Assembly (NCBI GenBank): GCA_963837585.1
Contig: CAWINX010000004.1
Span: forward strand, 620,001 to 684,000
Length of the DNA stretch: 64,000 nucleotides
Source of the DNA: CAWINX01 sp963837585
GTDB taxonomy: Bacteria; Actinomycetota; Thermoleophilia; Solirubrobacterales; 70-9
Direction: 5' to 3'
This document shows, piece after piece, positions 9,077-18,675 of this stretch (its first letter is position 1; the number at the start of each line of letters is the position of its first letter). A program made the translations under genes and the position numbers. The notes under the pieces are model-generated. The model was not told the DNA's origin and did no database searches. It saw only the letters and a program-made list of their open reading frames with translations.

Positions 9077-9997
9077 TTACCCGAGCGCCTCGGCGCCGGC
9101 CACTACCTCAAGGATCTCCTGCGTGATCTCCGCCTGCCTGACCCGGTTCATCTCCAGAGTCAGGTCGTCCATCATCGTTTCCGCGTTCTCGGCCGCATTG
9201 CGCATCGCGGTCATCCGCGCCCCCAGCTCGGAGGCCGCCGACTCGAGCAGCGCCCGGTAGACCGAGATGTTCACGTACTCGGGGATCAGCTGCGCAAGCA
9301 GGTCCTCCGCCTCGGGCTCGTACTCCCAGAGGGCGGCGGAGTGAGCCTTTTCGACTTCGGTCTCCACGGCGTCCTCCTCCTCGGCCGCGGCGCCCTCGCC
9401 GATCACCTCGGCCTGCTGCATCGGCAGCAGGGTCTGGCGCCAGACGTGCTGGGTGAGGGGCGAGACGTAGTGGTTGTAGACCAGCTCGACGCGGTCCAGC
9501 TCCTCGTCGACGTAGCGGGCGGTCAGCTCCTCGCCGATCTCACGCGCGTTGGCGAACCCGGGCCGATCGGTGAAGCCGGCGTAGGAGGTGCGCGGGTCCT
9601 GCTTGCGGAAGGTCAGCGCCGAGACGCCCTTGCGGCCGACGGCGGAGAAGGCGGTCTCGACCCCGCTCTCGTGCAACTCGCCCCGCATCCGCATCCCCTC
9701 GCGGATGATGTTCGTGTTGAAGGCGCCGGCGAGGCCGCGGTCGCCGGTGATCAGGACCACGCCGACCTTGCTCACCTCCTCGCGCTCGACCATGACCGGC
9801 ACGCGAGGCATGCCGCCCGCCTGCTCGGCGGCGCGACGAGTCAGCTTGCGCATTCCCTCCGCGTAGGGACGCAGGGCAGCGATGCGCTGCTCGGCGCGCC
9901 GCAGGCGCGCCGCCGCGACCATCTCCATCGCCCGCGTGATCTTGTTGATGTTCTTGATCGACGCGATGCGATTTTTGACGTCCTTCTGGGAAGCCAT
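9077..9997 (-). CDS. atpG: F1 ATP synthase gamma subunit
   Basis: Central rotor shaft of F1, 306 residues. The N-terminal coiled-coil helix is ASQKDVKNRIASIKNINKIT, the middle domain has VVLITGDRGLAGAFNTNIIR, and the C-terminal helix ends NRVRQAEITQEILEVVAGAE, the conserved segment that penetrates the alpha/beta hexamer. A 30-residue acidic insertion (GEGAAAEEEDAVETEVEKAH) lies around residues 195-215; many actinobacterial gamma subunits carry insertions in this region. The frame is intact and the gene lies between atpA and atpD. Confidence 0.97.
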   Translation of the reverse strand: MASQKDVKNRIASIKNINKITRAMEMVAAARLRRAEQRIAALRPYAEGMRKLTRRAAEQAGGMPRVPVMVEREEVSKVGVVLITGDRGLAGAFNTNIIREGMRMRGELHESGVETAFSAVGRKGVSALTFRKQDPRTSYAGFTDRPGFANAREIGEELTARYVDEELDRVELVYNHYVSPLTQHVWRQTLLPMQQAEVIGEGAAAEEEDAVETEVEKAHSAALWEYEPEAEDLLAQLIPEYVNISVYRALLESAASELGARMTAMRNAAENAETMMDDLTLEMNRVRQAEITQEILEVVAGAEALG

Positions 9998-10020
9998 GGG
10001 CTGGGACTACGTCCGCCGCG

Positions 10021-11661
<1,641 letters not shown>

Positions 11662-11675
11662 TGCGGTCTTCCTCC

Positions 11676-12209
11676 TTACGCCGCCTGGGCGACGCTCTTT
11701 CGAAGTTTCTCCAAGCGACTGCGAATGCTGGCGTCGAGAACCATGTTGCCCACCTGCAAGACGATCCCACCGAGGATGCCGTCGTCGACCCTGCTCGCCA
11801 GCTCGACCTCGCGGCCGGTCTGGCGCTCGATCTCCTCGCCGATCTTCCCCACCACCGCGGGGTCCAGCTCGACGGCGCTGGTCACGGTGACGTCGATGCG
11901 GCGGTTCTCTTCCTTCCACAGCTCCTCGAACTGGCGCCGCACGCGAAAGATCTCCGGCACGCGGTGCTTCTCGATCAGCAGGTCGAGGAAGTTGAGGAGC
12001 TCGGGCTCGGCGCCGTCGATCGCCCGCTTCAACCCGTCCCCCTTTTCAAGGGTCGAGAAGTAGGGGCTGAAGAAGAAGACGCGGAAGTCCTCGCTCTCGT
12101 CGAGGGCGTCGACGAACTGCCCGAGCTGCTCGCGAATCGGGTCGAGCTTGCCCTTCTCCTTGGCTACCTCGAAGAGGGCCTCGGCGTATACGCGAGCGGC
12201 TTCCTCCAT
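11676..12209 (-). CDS. atpH: F1 ATP synthase delta subunit
   Basis: Peripheral-stalk subunit linking F1 to the b subunits, 177 residues. It starts MEEAARVYAEALFEVAKEKG and ends DGILGGIVLQVGNMVLDAS, the conserved OSCP/delta signature near the C-terminus. It is a stand-alone delta, unlike the b-delta fusion of mycobacteria, which argues against a mycobacterial-type operon. The ATG shares its first base with the atpF stop (TAATG), so translation is coupled. Frame intact. Confidence 0.95.
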   Translation of the reverse strand: MEEAARVYAEALFEVAKEKGKLDPIREQLGQFVDALDESEDFRVFFFSPYFSTLEKGDGLKRAIDGAEPELLNFLDLLIEKHRVPEIFRVRRQFEELWKEENRRIDVTVTSAVELDPAVVGKIGEEIERQTGREVELASRVDDGILGGIVLQVGNMVLDASIRSRLEKLRKSVAQAA

Positions 12210-12781
12210 TACGCCTGGCTCTCCGATCCCGAGAGGGCGCTGAAGTCGACCTCGCTGAGGGCGTCCTCGACGAGGCGGCGCTGATCCTCCTCGTTGAGGC
12301 TCTTGCGGGTCACCTTCTCGGTGGCCAGCACGGTGAGGTCGGCGACCTCCTTGCGGATCTGCTCCAGCGAACGCCGCGTCTCGGCCTCGATGTCGCGCTT
12401 GGCCGCGGCGACCAGCTCCTCGCGTTTCTCCTTGCCGGCGGCGGTCGCCTCGGCGGTCGCCGTCTCGGCGGCCTTGCGTGCCCTGGCCATGATGTCGTCG
12501 GCCTGCTCGCGCGCCTCGGCGAGGCGCTGGCGGTACTCGCCGAGCAACTCGTCGGCCTCCTTGCGCTGGCGCTCCGCGGCGTCGATCGACTCGGCGATCG
12601 TCTTGGCGCGCCTGTCGAGCGCCTCCTGGATTTTCGGGAAGGCGACCTTGCTCAGCACCCACATCGTGAACAGGAAGAGGACCAGCGTCCAGATCATCAG
12701 GCCGAGGCCCGGTGAGACCAGGAAGCTGCCTCCACTCTCCTTGGCGAGAACGAGCCCCGCTATTTGACCGAGCGGCTCCAC
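12209..12781 (-). CDS. atpF: Fo ATP synthase subunit b
   Basis: Membrane-anchored stator subunit of 190 residues. One transmembrane helix (GLMIWTLVLFLFTMWVLSK, about residues 27-45) is followed by the conserved LSKVAFPKIQEALDRRAKTI and then a long, highly charged coiled coil up to the C-terminus. Only one b-type gene is present in the operon, so the stator is a b homodimer. The stop overlaps the atpH start by one base. Frame intact and length typical. Confidence 0.95.
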   Translation of the reverse strand: MEPLGQIAGLVLAKESGGSFLVSPGLGLMIWTLVLFLFTMWVLSKVAFPKIQEALDRRAKTIAESIDAAERQRKEADELLGEYRQRLAEAREQADDIMARARKAAETATAEATAAGKEKREELVAAAKRDIEAETRRSLEQIRKEVADLTVLATEKVTRKSLNEEDQRRLVEDALSEVDFSALSGSESQA

Positions 12782-12790
12782 TTGCCCGGC

Positions 12791-13054
12791 CTAGAGGAAG
12801 AAGGCGATCAGGCCGAAGATGAACGTGTAGAAGGCGACGGCCTCGGTAAGGGCGAAGCCGAGCCAGCGAATGCTTTGAAGCTCGTCTTTCATCTCGGGCT
12901 GACGGGCGACCGACTCGATCTCCTTGCCGAAGATGAAGCCGATGCCGATGCCGGCGCCGATCGAGCCGAGGCCGGCACCGACGCCGAGGGCAATCGCCTT
13001 GCCGGCGTCGGTGACGCCGGTGTCGGTGACCGCGGCAATAGGGGACAGATCCAT
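12791..13054 (-). CDS. atpE: Fo ATP synthase subunit c
   Basis: Rotor-ring proteolipid, 87 residues with two helices joined by the polar loop ARQPE. The glycine-rich first helix is GVGAGLGSIGAGIGIGF and the ion-binding Glu lies in the second helix, LGFALTEAVAFYTF. The Na+-binding signature (Gln in helix 1, Glu-Ser and Tyr in helix 2) is absent: the Glu is followed by Ala and the helix 1 Gln is Ile. The ring is therefore predicted to carry protons. A 20-residue N-terminal lead (MDLSPIAAVTDTGVTDAGKA) is somewhat long. Frame intact. Confidence 0.96.
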   Translation of the reverse strand: MDLSPIAAVTDTGVTDAGKAIALGVGAGLGSIGAGIGIGFIFGKEIESVARQPEMKDELQSIRWLGFALTEAVAFYTFIFGLIAFFL

Positions 13055-13070
13055 TGAACAGCGCTCCTTT

Positions 13071-13979
13071 TTAGTGGCTGGCGGAGGTGGCTCCGCCGAG
13101 GTAGATGGCAGTGAGGGTCGAGAAGATAAACGCCTGCAGGGTGGCGATAAGGCCGACCTCGAGCACGAAGAAGAAGAAGGCCAGCGGGAAGGTCAACGCC
13201 CCCAGCGCGGCGATTCCGAGCAGGACGGCGAGCCCGCCGCCCATGAACAGGAGCAAGAGGTGGCCGGCGAGGATGTTGGCGAAGAGACGCACGGAGAGCG
13301 AGATCAGCCGGGCGAAGTGGGAGATCGCCTCGATCACGAAGATGAACGCCTTGCCGATCGGGTTCATCTCCTCCAGTCCCGGGGGGAGCCAGCTGGCCAG
13401 GTACTTGAAGAGACCCTTGTCGCGGATTCCCTCGAAGTGGTAGGAGCCCCAGACGACCAGGGTCAGGACCAGCGGGATCGAGAGATTGGCGGTCGCGGCG
13501 TAGATCGCGAAGGAGGGGATCTGCAGGCCGAAGACGGTGATCTCGTGCTCGGTGTTGGTCGGCAGGGGCAGGAAGCCGAGCATGTTCGAGAACCAGATCC
13601 AGAAGAAGAGGCCGGCGAGGAAGGGGAACCAGCGGGCCGCCATCTTCTCGTCGAGGTTGCCGCCGGTGATGTTGTTCTTGGTCATGTCGTAGGCGACCTC
13701 GATCGCGGTCTGCACCCGGTTCGGCTTCTGGTGCATGCGGCGGGAGATCCAGACCATCGTCCCCATCGTCAGGCCGCTGGCCAGCAGCAGGTAGACGACC
13801 GCCTTGTTGATGCTGAGGTCGACGCCGCCGAGGTGGATCGAGACCCAGGGCTCGAGCTTGAACTCGTTCTGGGGCTGGAAGGACGCGTCCTTGCCCGAGC
13901 TGCCGAAGATCAAAAACATCAGGATCGCGATCGCGAAGTAGGCGCCGATCCCGATCAGGACTTTGGTCCGGGTCTTCAT
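13071..13979 (-). CDS. atpB: Fo ATP synthase subunit a
   Basis: Proton-channel subunit of the membrane sector, 302 residues, polytopic. It starts MKTRTKVLIGIGAYFAIAIL with a first hydrophobic helix; the family segment NMLGFLPLPTN lies mid-protein. The essential Arg is in LISLSVRLFANILAGHLLL, and the last helix is LQAFIFSTLTAIYL. Its ATG is overlapped by the stop of the small upstream AtpI-like gene (ATGA). The coding frame is intact. Confidence 0.96.
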   Translation of the reverse strand: MKTRTKVLIGIGAYFAIAILMFLIFGSSGKDASFQPQNEFKLEPWVSIHLGGVDLSINKAVVYLLLASGLTMGTMVWISRRMHQKPNRVQTAIEVAYDMTKNNITGGNLDEKMAARWFPFLAGLFFWIWFSNMLGFLPLPTNTEHEITVFGLQIPSFAIYAATANLSIPLVLTLVVWGSYHFEGIRDKGLFKYLASWLPPGLEEMNPIGKAFIFVIEAISHFARLISLSVRLFANILAGHLLLLFMGGGLAVLLGIAALGALTFPLAFFFFVLEVGLIATLQAFIFSTLTAIYLGGATSASH

Positions 13980-14353
13980 GCCGCCCCCTGGCCCTCGGGC
14001 TCGAAGAGGTGGGCAATGCCCTGAGCGGCGAAGGAGATCGTGAACAGCGCCGTGACGAGCAGCGCCGCGGCCAGCCCGTCCTCGCGACTGCCCAGCAACC
14101 CGACCAGCAACACGGAGAGCGTCAGCAGCCAAACGCGGCCCAGGGTCGACGCCGCGGTCAGCCCCATCGCCTTCTGGCGGTTGCCTTCGGCGAGGGCCTC
14201 GGCGGCGCGGCGCGCGACGAGGGCCTGGACACCACGCTGCGCGAGCCATGCCGCGGCGGCCACCGCGTAGCCCAGCAGCGGAAATCCGGCAAGCAGAAAG
14301 ACCGCCAGCGCGGCGGCCAGCACCAGGAGGTCGACGTACTTGGGAGGAGACAT
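13976..14353 (-). CDS. AtpI-like small membrane protein at the head of the ATP synthase operon
   Basis: A 125-residue protein with about four hydrophobic helices (LLVLAAALAVFLLAGFPLLG, WLLTLSVLLVGLLGS, AALLVTALFTISFAAQGI). Position directly before atpB and topology fit AtpI, the helper that aids c-ring assembly or ion loading, although sequence identity to classical AtpI is not obvious to me. It overlaps atpB by 4 bases. A stable hairpin (14357-14386) ends three bases before its ATG, so no normal ribosome site is visible. Confidence 0.75.
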   Translation of the reverse strand: MSPPKYVDLLVLAAALAVFLLAGFPLLGYAVAAAAWLAQRGVQALVARRAAEALAEGNRQKAMGLTAASTLGRVWLLTLSVLLVGLLGSREDGLAAALLVTALFTISFAAQGIAHLFEPEGQGAA

Positions 14354-14356
14354 AAA

Positions 14357-14386
14357 ATCCGCCCTGCTCGGGCCGAGCGGGCGGAT
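14357..14386 (-). terminator. strong hairpin before the ATP synthase operon (terminator or attenuator)
   Basis: On the minus strand ATCCGCCCGCTCGG can fold back on CCGAGCAGGGCGGAT with a single bulged base, followed by TTT and then the AtpI-like ATG. It may end transcription of the wecA-like gene or act as an attenuator that hides the first start of the atp operon. TATAGT just upstream (about 14392-14397) resembles a -10 box, and another short inverted repeat (ATATCC/GGATAT) lies beside it. Confidence 0.5.
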
Positions 14387-14444
14387 AAGCGACTATATCC
14401 AAAGGGTCGGATATTGGCTTTCTGAAGCCGATTCGTGCCCTTTG

Positions 14445-15575
14445 TCACAACCTGTTACTAACGTTGCCCTCCCCGAGTTCGATCGCCTCGAATTCGCCCG
14501 TCTCCGGATTGATCCGCCCGCGGCGCAGCTTGAGGATTTCGAGGACGTAGATCAGGTAGACGCTGGAGGCGAGGGCGACGAGGCCGCAGGCGACCATCAC
14601 CGCGGTCCAGAGCGCGTCGAAATGGCCGTGGTCGTCGCTGTAGGGGACGAAGCGCAGGGCGAGGGCCAATCCGGCGAGAACCAGGGTCCAGCCGTAGAGG
14701 TAGGCGAGCGTGCGTCGCTGCGAGAAGCCGATGTTGGCCATCCGGTGGTGGAAGTGCCAGCTGTCGGCCTGGTAAATCGGCTGGCGGTATTTGAGCCGCT
14801 TGGCGACGACGAAGCCGGTGTCGAGGATCGGCACCGCGAGAACGACCAGGGGCAAGATCAGGGCGACCACCGCATTCGTCTTCAAGGCGCCCTGCACCGA
14901 GGCGGTGGCGAGCAGATAGCCGAGCAGGTTGGAGCCGGTATCCCCCATGAAGCTCGAGGCGGGCGGAAAGCCGTGGCGGAGGAAGCCGAGTGCGCCGCCG
15001 GCGGTCAGGGCGGCGAGCACGCCCGCGGCGTTGCGCTCCAGGGAGAGGGCGATCACCGCCAGGGCGACTGCGGCGATCGTGCAGACGCCGGCGGCGAGGC
15101 CGTCGACGCCGTCGATGAAGTTGATCACGTTGACCACGGCGACGATTCCGATCACGGTCAGCGGGTATGAGGTCCAGCCGAGATCGAAGCCGCCGACGAA
15201 AGGCAGCGTCAGGTGATCGACGCGGACGCCGCCAAGGACCGGAATCAACGCCGCGCCGATCTGGCCGAGCAGCTTCGGCAGAGCGGGCAGACCGCGAACG
15301 TCGTCAATCACGCCGACGACGGCGATCGCCGCGGCTCCCAGCAGAATCGAGCGGCTCTCGCCGTCGGAGGGAAGCCAGATCCAGCCGGCGACCTCGATCC
15401 CGGCGAAGATCGCCAGGCCGGAGAGGCGCGGCATCGGCCTGTCGTGCAGGCCGCGCTCCTTCGGCTGGTCGATCGCGCCGATCCCGTAGGCGAGGCGCTC
15501 GGCGTAGGGAACCAGCAGCCAGGCGATGGCGGCGGCTGCGAGGAAGGCGAGGACCGCGTCGGTTGTCGATGCCAC
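14445..15575 (-). CDS. WecA/TagO-family undecaprenyl-phosphate glycosyl-1-phosphate transferase
   Basis: Transfers a HexNAc-1-phosphate from UDP-sugar to undecaprenyl phosphate, the first step of lipid-linked glycan assembly at the inner membrane face. The 376-residue protein has about eleven hydrophobic helices and the family motifs VVGVIDDVRGL (Asp-Asp), NVINFIDGVDGLAAG (catalytic Asp), SFMGDTGSNLLGY and the HFHHRM loop. Mycobacteria have rfe/wecA in the same place, just before the atp operon. The start codon at 15575 lies five bases downstream of palindromic element E. MraY and WbpL are less likely given the HFHHRM motif and the position. Confidence 0.9.
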   Translation of the reverse strand: MASTTDAVLAFLAAAAIAWLLVPYAERLAYGIGAIDQPKERGLHDRPMPRLSGLAIFAGIEVAGWIWLPSDGESRSILLGAAAIAVVGVIDDVRGLPALPKLLGQIGAALIPVLGGVRVDHLTLPFVGGFDLGWTSYPLTVIGIVAVVNVINFIDGVDGLAAGVCTIAAVALAVIALSLERNAAGVLAALTAGGALGFLRHGFPPASSFMGDTGSNLLGYLLATASVQGALKTNAVVALILPLVVLAVPILDTGFVVAKRLKYRQPIYQADSWHFHHRMANIGFSQRRTLAYLYGWTLVLAGLALALRFVPYSDDHGHFDALWTAVMVACGLVALASSVYLIYVLEILKLRRGRINPETGEFEAIELGEGNVSNRL

Positions 15576-15580
15576 TTAGA

Positions 15581-15691
15581 GGGGTGTCCCGGTAGGGGTT
15601 CCGCTTAACTTTTTCCGAAGACACGTTACGGCTGTCCGCGGGCGTCTTCGCGGAAAAAGTACAAGACGCTCCACCCCTACCGGGACACCCC
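15581..15691. repeat. palindromic element E (111 bp, 18-bp perfect inverted repeat with nested stems)
   Basis: Arms GGGGTGTCCCGGTAGGGG (15581-15598) and its reverse complement (15674-15691) are perfect. Nested inside, ACTTTTTCCGAAGAC pairs with GTCTTCGCGGAAAAAGT apart from a two-base bulge, leaving a loop of about 20 bases. The element fills the junction between the DUF354 and wecA-like genes: the DUF354 stop codon falls inside the right arm and the wecA-like ATG begins five bases past the left arm. It has no second copy here, but its architecture resembles elements A/B, C and D. Confidence 0.8.
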
Positions 15692-16687
15692 GCCGAGCAC
15701 AGCGTCGACCAAGAACTCGGGATCACGCGGGTGCAGCACGCCGACGGGGGTTTGGCGCTTGCGCAAGGGGAGCGCGGCGGGATCGGTGAGGACCTGGAGA
15801 CGACCCGCGGCGATCAGCTCCTCGTCGACGCCCCCCATGCGGCCGGTGAAGGTGGTGAAGACGGGAGTGCCGAGCGCCACCGCCTCGCGGTTCATCGTCC
15901 CCCCCGCGCTGACCACCAGGTCGGCGAAGGCGATCAGGCTCTGGGCGTCGATCGCCCGCTCGGGGACGATCAGGTTGGCGGCGCCACGGGCGCGGGCCGC
16001 GGCGCCCTGCGCCTCGGTGCGCGGAATCACCACCGCCTGTGCCTCCTCCGCCGCGACCAGGCGATCGATCACCCCTTCGTAGAGGTCGTTGCGGGCGTGG
16101 TATTCGGAGGTCTCGGGTGGCGGGCGAACGACGACCAGAACCTTCTCGCGGTCGAGCCCCAACTCGTCGAGCACGCCCACATCGGGCTCGAATCCGGCGA
16201 GGTAGTACTCCTCCTTCAGACCCGGGTAGCGGACCAGCTTCTCCCCCTTGGCCCCGATCCGCGCCAAGCGCTCGACCGGGATCGAGTCGGGTGCCAGCAC
16301 CCGCTTGGCGACCCGAAAGCTGATCTTCCGCTGCCAGCCGGCGAACTCGTAGTCCTGCATCTGCGCCGAGGGAATGCGAAACAGCGCCGAGACGACCGCG
16401 AGGTCGACCGAGCCGTGGGCGATCGCCAGGTTCGGCGCCCGCTTCCAGACCAACCGAGCCAGCCGAGCCGAGCGCCCGGCCAGGGCCCGCCCCTTGCCGA
16501 GCGCCGATGCCCCGCCGTGGCTGCCGACCGAGGTGTAGGGGATCCCCAACCGCTCGAGGATGCCCTCGGTCTGCCCGTACTCCCGAGCGGTGACGAAGAC
16601 CTCGTCACCCCGCGCCTCCAGCCGCTCGATGATCGGCCGCAACACCAGCGGGTGCGCGGCAGCCGTGCAGTCGACCCAAACCCTCAT
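15677..16687 (-). CDS. DUF354 family protein (MurG-like GT-B fold)
   Basis: A 336-residue cytosolic protein starting MRVWVDCTAAAHPLVLRPII, the hallmark opening of DUF354. The N-terminal Rossmann half is followed by the KLVRYPGLKEEYYLAGFEP block and a glycine-rich C-terminal nucleotide-binding half (SAGGTMNREAVALGTPVFT). DUF354 proteins look like glycosyltransferases of the MurG/WecB fold, but activity is unproven. Location directly before a WecA-like transferase supports a lipid-linked glycan role. The ATG overlaps the vapC stop by 4 bases, which is unusual for a toxin gene. Confidence 0.8.
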   Translation of the reverse strand: MRVWVDCTAAAHPLVLRPIIERLEARGDEVFVTAREYGQTEGILERLGIPYTSVGSHGGASALGKGRALAGRSARLARLVWKRAPNLAIAHGSVDLAVVSALFRIPSAQMQDYEFAGWQRKISFRVAKRVLAPDSIPVERLARIGAKGEKLVRYPGLKEEYYLAGFEPDVGVLDELGLDREKVLVVVRPPPETSEYHARNDLYEGVIDRLVAAEEAQAVVIPRTEAQGAAARARGAANLIVPERAIDAQSLIAFADLVVSAGGTMNREAVALGTPVFTTFTGRMGGVDEELIAAGRLQVLTDPAALPLRKRQTPVGVLHPRDPEFLVDAVLGGVSR

Positions 16688-17109
16688 CCGGCCTCCACCA
16701 GTAGCTGTGCGTCCACCCCGCAGAGGGCGTAGACCGGCGCCGCGCGTCGATCGAGGCTGACCAGCGTGGCTTTGGCCTCGCGGGCGGCGAGCGCGATCAG
16801 CGCGTCGTACACGGCGCCGCCGGAGCGGCCGTTGTCGGCCAGCAGGCTCAATGCCTCCAGATAGGCGCCGGGCGAGGCTGCAAGCGGTGGGCCGGAGTCG
16901 AGGAACTGCTCGAGATACTCGACCACGGCGCGAGGCTCGGCTCGATAGATCCCCCCCGGGGCGCTCAGCACCGAGTAGCTCTCCGCGAGCGTATGGGCGA
17001 TCAGATTGCCGTCTTCCTTCACCTTCACGAGCGCAGAAAGGGCAACAGCGTGGAATCGATGGGCGGCGACGAAGCCTGCGACGAGGACAGAGCTGTCCGG
17101 AACGATCAC
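16684..17109 (-). CDS. PIN-domain ribonuclease toxin, VapC-like
   Basis: A 141-residue PIN protein, probably an RNase toxin. The four acidic residues are visible: MIVPDSSVLVAGF (Asp5), AHTLAESYSVL (Glu), GAVYDALIALAA (Asp) and SLDRRAAPVYA (Asp). The ATG overlaps the upstream AbrB-type antitoxin gene by 4 bases, the classic vapBC arrangement. The stop in turn overlaps the DUF354 start, tying the module into an envelope-biosynthesis operon. RNA target is unknown. Confidence 0.88.
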   Translation of the reverse strand: MIVPDSSVLVAGFVAAHRFHAVALSALVKVKEDGNLIAHTLAESYSVLSAPGGIYRAEPRAVVEYLEQFLDSGPPLAASPGAYLEALSLLADNGRSGGAVYDALIALAAREAKATLVSLDRRAAPVYALCGVDAQLLVEAG

Positions 17110-17348
17110 CGCCGAGCTCGCTCGAGCGCTTCACGAGCCTCTTCGGGGCCGTGGGCGGGCAAGTCGAGGTCGGAAATGAGCAGGCCGTGCGACTCCCGGA
17201 CCAGGCGAGTTGGGCGCGGCGCGGGACTCAGTTCGATGCGCTCGCCCGCCAGAGAAACCTCGATCTCCTCCCCCCCGGTCAAGCGCAGCGCCGAGCGCAG
17301 CTCTTTCGGAATCACCACCCGTCCGGCACGGTCAATGGTAGTTCTCAT
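17106..17348 (-). CDS. AbrB/SpoVT-type antitoxin, VapB-like
   Basis: An 80-residue protein. Residues 1-45 (MRTTIDRAGRVVIPKELRSA then LRLTGGEEIEVSLAGERIEL) form the swapped-hairpin AbrB DNA-binding domain. The rest (DLPAHGPEEAREALERARR) would wrap the toxin. It probably neutralises the adjacent PIN toxin and represses its own promoter in the short A+T-richer gap upstream (GGTAAGAAATTTACC is an inverted repeat at about 17350-17364, a plausible operator). Confidence 0.88.
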   Translation of the reverse strand: MRTTIDRAGRVVIPKELRSALRLTGGEEIEVSLAGERIELSPAPRPTRLVRESHGLLISDLDLPAHGPEEAREALERARR

Positions 17349-17364
17349 GGTAAGAAATTTACCA
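17349..17364. promoter_or_regulatory. inverted repeat upstream of vapBC, candidate VapBC operator
   Basis: TGGTAAGAAATTTACCA is a near-perfect inverted repeat (GGTAA/TTACC) immediately upstream of the antitoxin ATG in the 43-base gap to glyA. It is the most A+T-rich spot of the neighbourhood. Autoregulation through such a palindrome is typical for AbrB-type antitoxins; binding here is inference. Confidence 0.5.
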
Positions 17365-17391
17365 TGCGCGCCTGGCGTCGCCGAAAGCGAC

Positions 17392-18675
17392 TCAGACAGC
17401 TGCCGGCGTGGAAAGTTGGGGGTAAAGCGGGTAGCGGTCCATCAGCGCCCCACTCCGCTCAGCCAACGCGTCCTTCTCGGCCTCGAAGTCGTCGGAGAGG
17501 GCTGTGGCGATGACGGCGGCGATCTCGCGCATGTCGTCTTCGACCAGGCCGCGAGTGGTCAGCGCCGGAGTGCCGATCCGCAGGCCGGAGGGGTTCATCG
17601 GCGGTCTCTCGTCGAAGGGGATCGCGTTGCGGTTGACGGTAATCCCGACCGCCTCCAGCCGATCCTCCGCGGTCTGGCCGTCGAGGCCGGTCGGCGTCAG
17701 GTCGACGAGGATGAGGTGGACGTCGGTGCCGCCGGTGAGGACGGGGACGCCGCCCGCCTGCAGACCCTCGGCGAGCGCCTGAGCGTTGGCGATCGTCTGG
17801 CGCTGGCGGGCGCGAAACTGCTCTGTCGCGGCTATCCGCAGAGCGACGGCCTTGGCGGCAATCGTGTGCATCAGCGGCCCGCCCTGCTGTCCGGGGAAGA
17901 TCGCTTTGTCGACAGCCTTCGCGTGCTCTTCGCGGCAGAGGATCATCCCGCTGCGCGGCCCGCAGAGCGTCTTGTGGATCGTCGTCGTGACCACGTCGGC
18001 GTGCTCGACCGGGTTGGGGTGCTCGCCGGCGGCGACGAGCCCGGCGAAGTGCGCCATGTCGACCATCAGCTTGGCGCCCACCGAGTCGGCGATCTCACGA
18101 AAAGCGGCGAAGTCGAGTTGGCGGGGATAGGCCGACCAGCCGGCGACGATCAGCGCCGGCTTGTGCTCGTCGGCAAGGCGCTGAACCTCATCCATATCGA
18201 CCAGGCAGTCCTCCCGGCGCACGTGGTAGGGCACCGGGTTGTAGAGCTTGCCGCTGACGTTGATCTTCATCCCGTGGCTGAGATGGCCGCCGTGGTCGAG
18301 CGCGAGACCGAGGAAGGTGTCTCCCGGCTCCAGCAGCGCCATGTAGACGGCGTTGTTGGCCTGGGCGCCGGCGTGGGGCTGGACGTTGGCGTGCTCGGCG
18401 CCGAACAGGGCCTTGGCGCGGTCGATCGCCAGCTGCTCGGCGACGTCGACCTCTTCGCAGCCGCCGTAGTAGCGGCGACCCGGATACCCCTCGGCGTACT
18501 TGTTGGTCAGCACGGAGCCGGCCGCGTCGAGCACCGCCTGCGGCACGAAGTTCTCCGAGGCGATCATCTCCAGCGTCCCCTGCTGGCGCCGCAACTCGCC
18601 GTCGAGCACCGCGGCGATCTCGGGATCGACCTCGGCGAGGGGCGCTGTCTGAAAGCCTTCAGGCAATTCGGTCAT
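17392..18675 (-). CDS. glyA: serine hydroxymethyltransferase
   Basis: PLP enzyme converting serine and tetrahydrofolate to glycine and 5,10-methylene-THF; 427 residues. Present are EMIASENFVPQAVLDAAGSV, NKYAEGYPGRRYYGGCEEVD, HGGHLSHGMKIN, the PLP-lysine segment VTTTIHKTLCGPRSG, and FDERPPMNPSGLRIGTPALT. The usual TLRGPR reads TLCGPRS. Its ATG at 18675 shares the four bases CATG with the start of the divergent lysyl-oxidase-like gene. glyA near prfA/prmC and atp genes is a recurring bacterial order. Frame intact. Confidence 0.97.
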   Translation of the reverse strand: MTELPEGFQTAPLAEVDPEIAAVLDGELRRQQGTLEMIASENFVPQAVLDAAGSVLTNKYAEGYPGRRYYGGCEEVDVAEQLAIDRAKALFGAEHANVQPHAGAQANNAVYMALLEPGDTFLGLALDHGGHLSHGMKINVSGKLYNPVPYHVRREDCLVDMDEVQRLADEHKPALIVAGWSAYPRQLDFAAFREIADSVGAKLMVDMAHFAGLVAAGEHPNPVEHADVVTTTIHKTLCGPRSGMILCREEHAKAVDKAIFPGQQGGPLMHTIAAKAVALRIAATEQFRARQRQTIANAQALAEGLQAGGVPVLTGGTDVHLILVDLTPTGLDGQTAEDRLEAVGITVNRNAIPFDERPPMNPSGLRIGTPALTTRGLVEDDMREIAAVIATALSDDFEAEKDALAERSGALMDRYPLYPQLSTPAAV

